Shown here one piece after another: positions 62,756 to 64,000 of a stretch of DNA of 64,000 nt (position 1 is the stretch's first letter; each line of letters starts with the position of its first letter). This DNA is from Elusimicrobia bacterium HGW-Elusimicrobia-1. GTDB taxonomy: Bacteria > Elusimicrobiota > Endomicrobiia > PHAN01. The notes below the pieces were generated by a model. The model searched no databases and was not told the origin of the DNA. It was given only the letters and a program-made list of their open reading frames with translations. The stretch is from assembly GCA_002841695.1 (NCBI GenBank), contig PHAN01000006.1:45727-109726 (forward strand), given 5' to 3'. The position numbers and the translations under genes were made by a program.

Positions 62756-63276
62756 GTGTTTGCGTCTCAAGAACTTTTTATCGCGGTTTTCCGTCGGAGA
62801 AAATCTTTTCGTGCGCCGTTTTTTGATGCTTTATGACATTTCCCGGAAACTCAAAAAATCGGGGGGTCCAGCCAGAATTGTTGGACAAATGTTGGACACA
62901 ATCAGGCGCTCGTCCCGGGTACGAAAACCGCTGCCCGGGTCGACCCTCTGCGCTTCTTAAACCGCGTTGTCAAAGTCATCGTTGTCCGGCACACTTCGCC
63001 GACGGCAAGATTATAACAAAAAATTCTGGCGGGGCAAAATGGGGGTGTGGTTGGAACTAACGCGAGGCGCGGGGCCAATTCATGCTAAAAACCGCTGCAA
63101 AAATTTTGGGCGGACAATTAATTGTCGGTTGAGGCGCGAAAATGAGGACGCCGGCTGTTTGTGGTGGGTTTTTGGGGACAGGGCACATCCCCAGCATGCC
63201 CGGCCCCGGTCCTCTTTTAAATCCTGCCGTCCCGCATTTTTTCAGTATTGTTTTACTCCGGTGCTTCCCGGCACAC
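62756..63276. other. Intergenic region without supported gene
   Basis: These 521 bases have no convincing coding frame. The left third is the diverged repeat of the tRNA-Pro upstream region. A perfect 14-base palindrome GACAATTAATTGTC is at 63113-63126. Around 63170-63225 a GC-rich stretch has short inverted repeats (GGGCA...TGCCC, GGGGA...TCCCC) of the type seen at the ends of small mobile elements. Confidence 0.5.
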
Positions 63277-63675
63277 TCAGCCTACGCGGTGCTTTAAAGC
63301 ATAGCGCTTATCCTCGTCTGCTTTGAATACCCAGCAAATCTCGCAGTAGTTGCGACACGGATTATTGTCCGATCCCGATTTGCGGCAACTGCATTTGGAC
63401 CAATCGTAATCGTCGTCGTTGATATGGCGGCCGGTGGCAAGATAGGTGGCGTCGTACTCTGTGAGTATTATATATTCTGGTCTGTCCTCTTCGCCGGGCG
63501 AAAGCAAGTATTTCTCCGCGTTTATTTTTTTTACGGCCGCCCGCGCCTCGGTGAGCGTGCCGCAACATACTATTTCGCCGGGGCCGCAGCCCATTATCAC
63601 CACTTTGTCCATGCCCGGCCAGTCAGGCGAAGAATATTTGTAGAGTGCCGCTATGGCATAGCTTTTGTGTCTCAT
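63277..63675 (-). CDS. Small Cys-rich hypothetical protein
   Basis: This 132-residue protein starts MRHKSYAIAALYKYSS and has an alternating helix/strand middle (CGTLTEARAAVKKINAEKYLL, RPEYIILTEYDATYLATGR). A Cys-rich C-terminal segment follows (CSCRKSG, then CRNYCEICW), a possible metal-binding cluster. No family is recognised. The ATG at 63675 has an AAGGCGG site and overlaps the stop of the HsdS-like remnant (ATGA); a longer frame to 63717 exists. Confidence 0.6.
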   Translation of the reverse strand: MRHKSYAIAALYKYSSPDWPGMDKVVIMGCGPGEIVCCGTLTEARAAVKKINAEKYLLSPGEEDRPEYIILTEYDATYLATGRHINDDDYDWSKCSCRKSGSDNNPCRNYCEICWVFKADEDKRYALKHRVG

Positions 63676-63965
63676 CGCGATCCGCCTTGCCGTCGCAAAA
63701 GTAGATTTCTTGTCCACTTGAGGTCATTTTGGCTTAAAGATGCCGGAGATTGCCCTGCTATTACTTTGCACACATCTCCAATTTTTTTCTCTTCCCACCC
63801 ATCCCCCTGATTGGCAAAGACGCTCTGCAAATACGACTCAAAAAGCTCGCGGGTGTTCTGCAGATTCTTTTCAGCGTTTTCTTTCACTTTAGTTGTTTTC
63901 TTAAAAACTTCATCCAAAACTTTAGGTGATTGTAAAAGATTTGGCACTAAAGTATAATAGTGTCA
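63672..63965 (-). pseudogene. Central fragment of a type I restriction specificity subunit (HsdS)
   Basis: The minus-strand frame carries the HsdS central conserved region: KENAEKNLQNTRELFESYLQ and then SVFANQGDGWEEKKIGDVC with the beginning of the second recognition domain (KVIAGQSP). Only about 90-95 codons exist between stops; both target recognition domains are absent, so it cannot specify DNA recognition. The sequence after AGQSPAS turns unrelated, marking a deletion or insertion junction. No hsdR or hsdM is seen in the window. Confidence 0.8.
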
Positions 63966-63966
63966 A
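63930..63966 (+). promoter_or_regulatory. Promoter with inverted-repeat operator
   Basis: TTGTAA (63930-63935) and TATAAT (63953-63958) are 17 bases apart. A 9-base inverted repeat, TTGGCACTA (63941-63949) and TAGTGTCAA (63958-63966, 8 of 9 matches), brackets the -10 hexamer and reaches the start codon. This arrangement fits an autoregulated gene such as a toxin-antitoxin or regulator operon (inference). It overlaps the 5' end of the HsdS remnant. Confidence 0.6.
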
Positions 63967-64000
63967 TGAAACTTGAAACCTTTGAGTTCGTCGGAAAAAG
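63966..64000 (+). CDS. Start of an unidentified gene (cut by window end)
   Basis: An ATG directly after the operator-like promoter opens a frame reading MKLETFEFVGK to the window edge. Eleven codons are too few to name it. No ribosome site lies upstream, and the predicted transcript start is only a few bases before the ATG, so it could be a leaderless or near-leaderless mRNA. Its setting beside restriction debris suggests an accessory or defence gene. Confidence 0.45.
   Translation, partial: MKLETFEFVGK

Noticed and set aside
62760..63326. Short plus-strand frames downstream of the tRNA-Lys remnant
   Set aside because: They are Arg/Gly/Cys-rich translations of repeat and intergenic sequence, overlap each other in several frames and lack start signals.

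Overview
The window is chromosomal DNA of a Gram-negative bacterium, probably from an uncultured lineage. It carries the peptidoglycan and division genes, several outer-membrane beta-barrel proteins, a TonB-dependent receptor and a PilT-type ATPase. Most of it is GC-rich, tightly packed and colinear, with many ATGA/GTGA/TGATG stop-start overlaps. The order pheA-hisC-aroF-tyrA-aroA-cmk-plsC-ispH-rpsA, together with GH57 enzymes and a stand-alone THEP1-type NTPase, recalls candidate phyla around Omnitrophota/Elusimicrobiota. That placement is an impression, not a measurement.

Layout. 1-3.8 kb: a sulfur-relay/redox operon (DsrE-like, TusA, stand-alone LigD-type 3'-phosphoesterase, AhpF-like flavoprotein reductase, double-thioredoxin-fold protein, THEP1 NTPase) followed by queF. 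3.8-10.3 kb: cell wall and division (murC, murB, ddl, ftsQ, ftsA, ftsZ). 10.4-19.7 kb: pilT, a PgeF-family protein, then aromatic amino acid synthesis (pheA, hisC, aroF, tyrA, aroA) leading into cmk, plsC and ispH, with rpsA at 19.8-21.4 kb. 21.4-24.8 kb: a small membrane protein, a CstA remnant and a P2-type cation ATPase. 24.8-37.1 kb: an operon that starts with a protein bearing archaeo-eukaryotic primase (AEP) motifs and a nitroreductase, then trehalose/alpha-glucan genes (TreS-maltokinase fusion, TreZ, GH57/DUF3536, TreY) and a CheY-like regulator.

37.6-43.0 kb is a minus-strand, visibly more AT-rich island: a double-receiver protein, an ABC-type periplasmic binding protein, a TonB-dependent receptor, an internally deleted second binding protein and a sensor kinase, read from one recognisable promoter. 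43.0-46.3 kb has a 27-base poly-C tract and a plus-strand signalling set (REC-GGDDF, REC, sensor kinase). 46.3-48.5 kb holds a membrane-anchored GyrI-like protein, a small membrane protein and an M20 peptidase. 48.5-54.0 kb holds a palindromic repeat element, then a translationally coupled pair: an unrecognised 1196-residue secreted protein and an outer-membrane barrel. A 789-base AT-rich gap follows.

54.8-62.2 kb is a minus-strand run: OMP, acylphosphatase, sigma-70 factor, apt, tRNA-Arg, PHP phosphoesterase, TPR protein, porin-like OMP and a second GH57. The right end holds tRNA-Pro, tRNA remnants with a diverged repeated upstream block, a small Cys-rich protein, an HsdS remnant and an operator-like promoter that opens a gene cut by the window edge.

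Most promising for new biology: the AEP-motif protein linked to trehalose genes, the receptor/sensor island, and the coupled secreted-protein/barrel pair.
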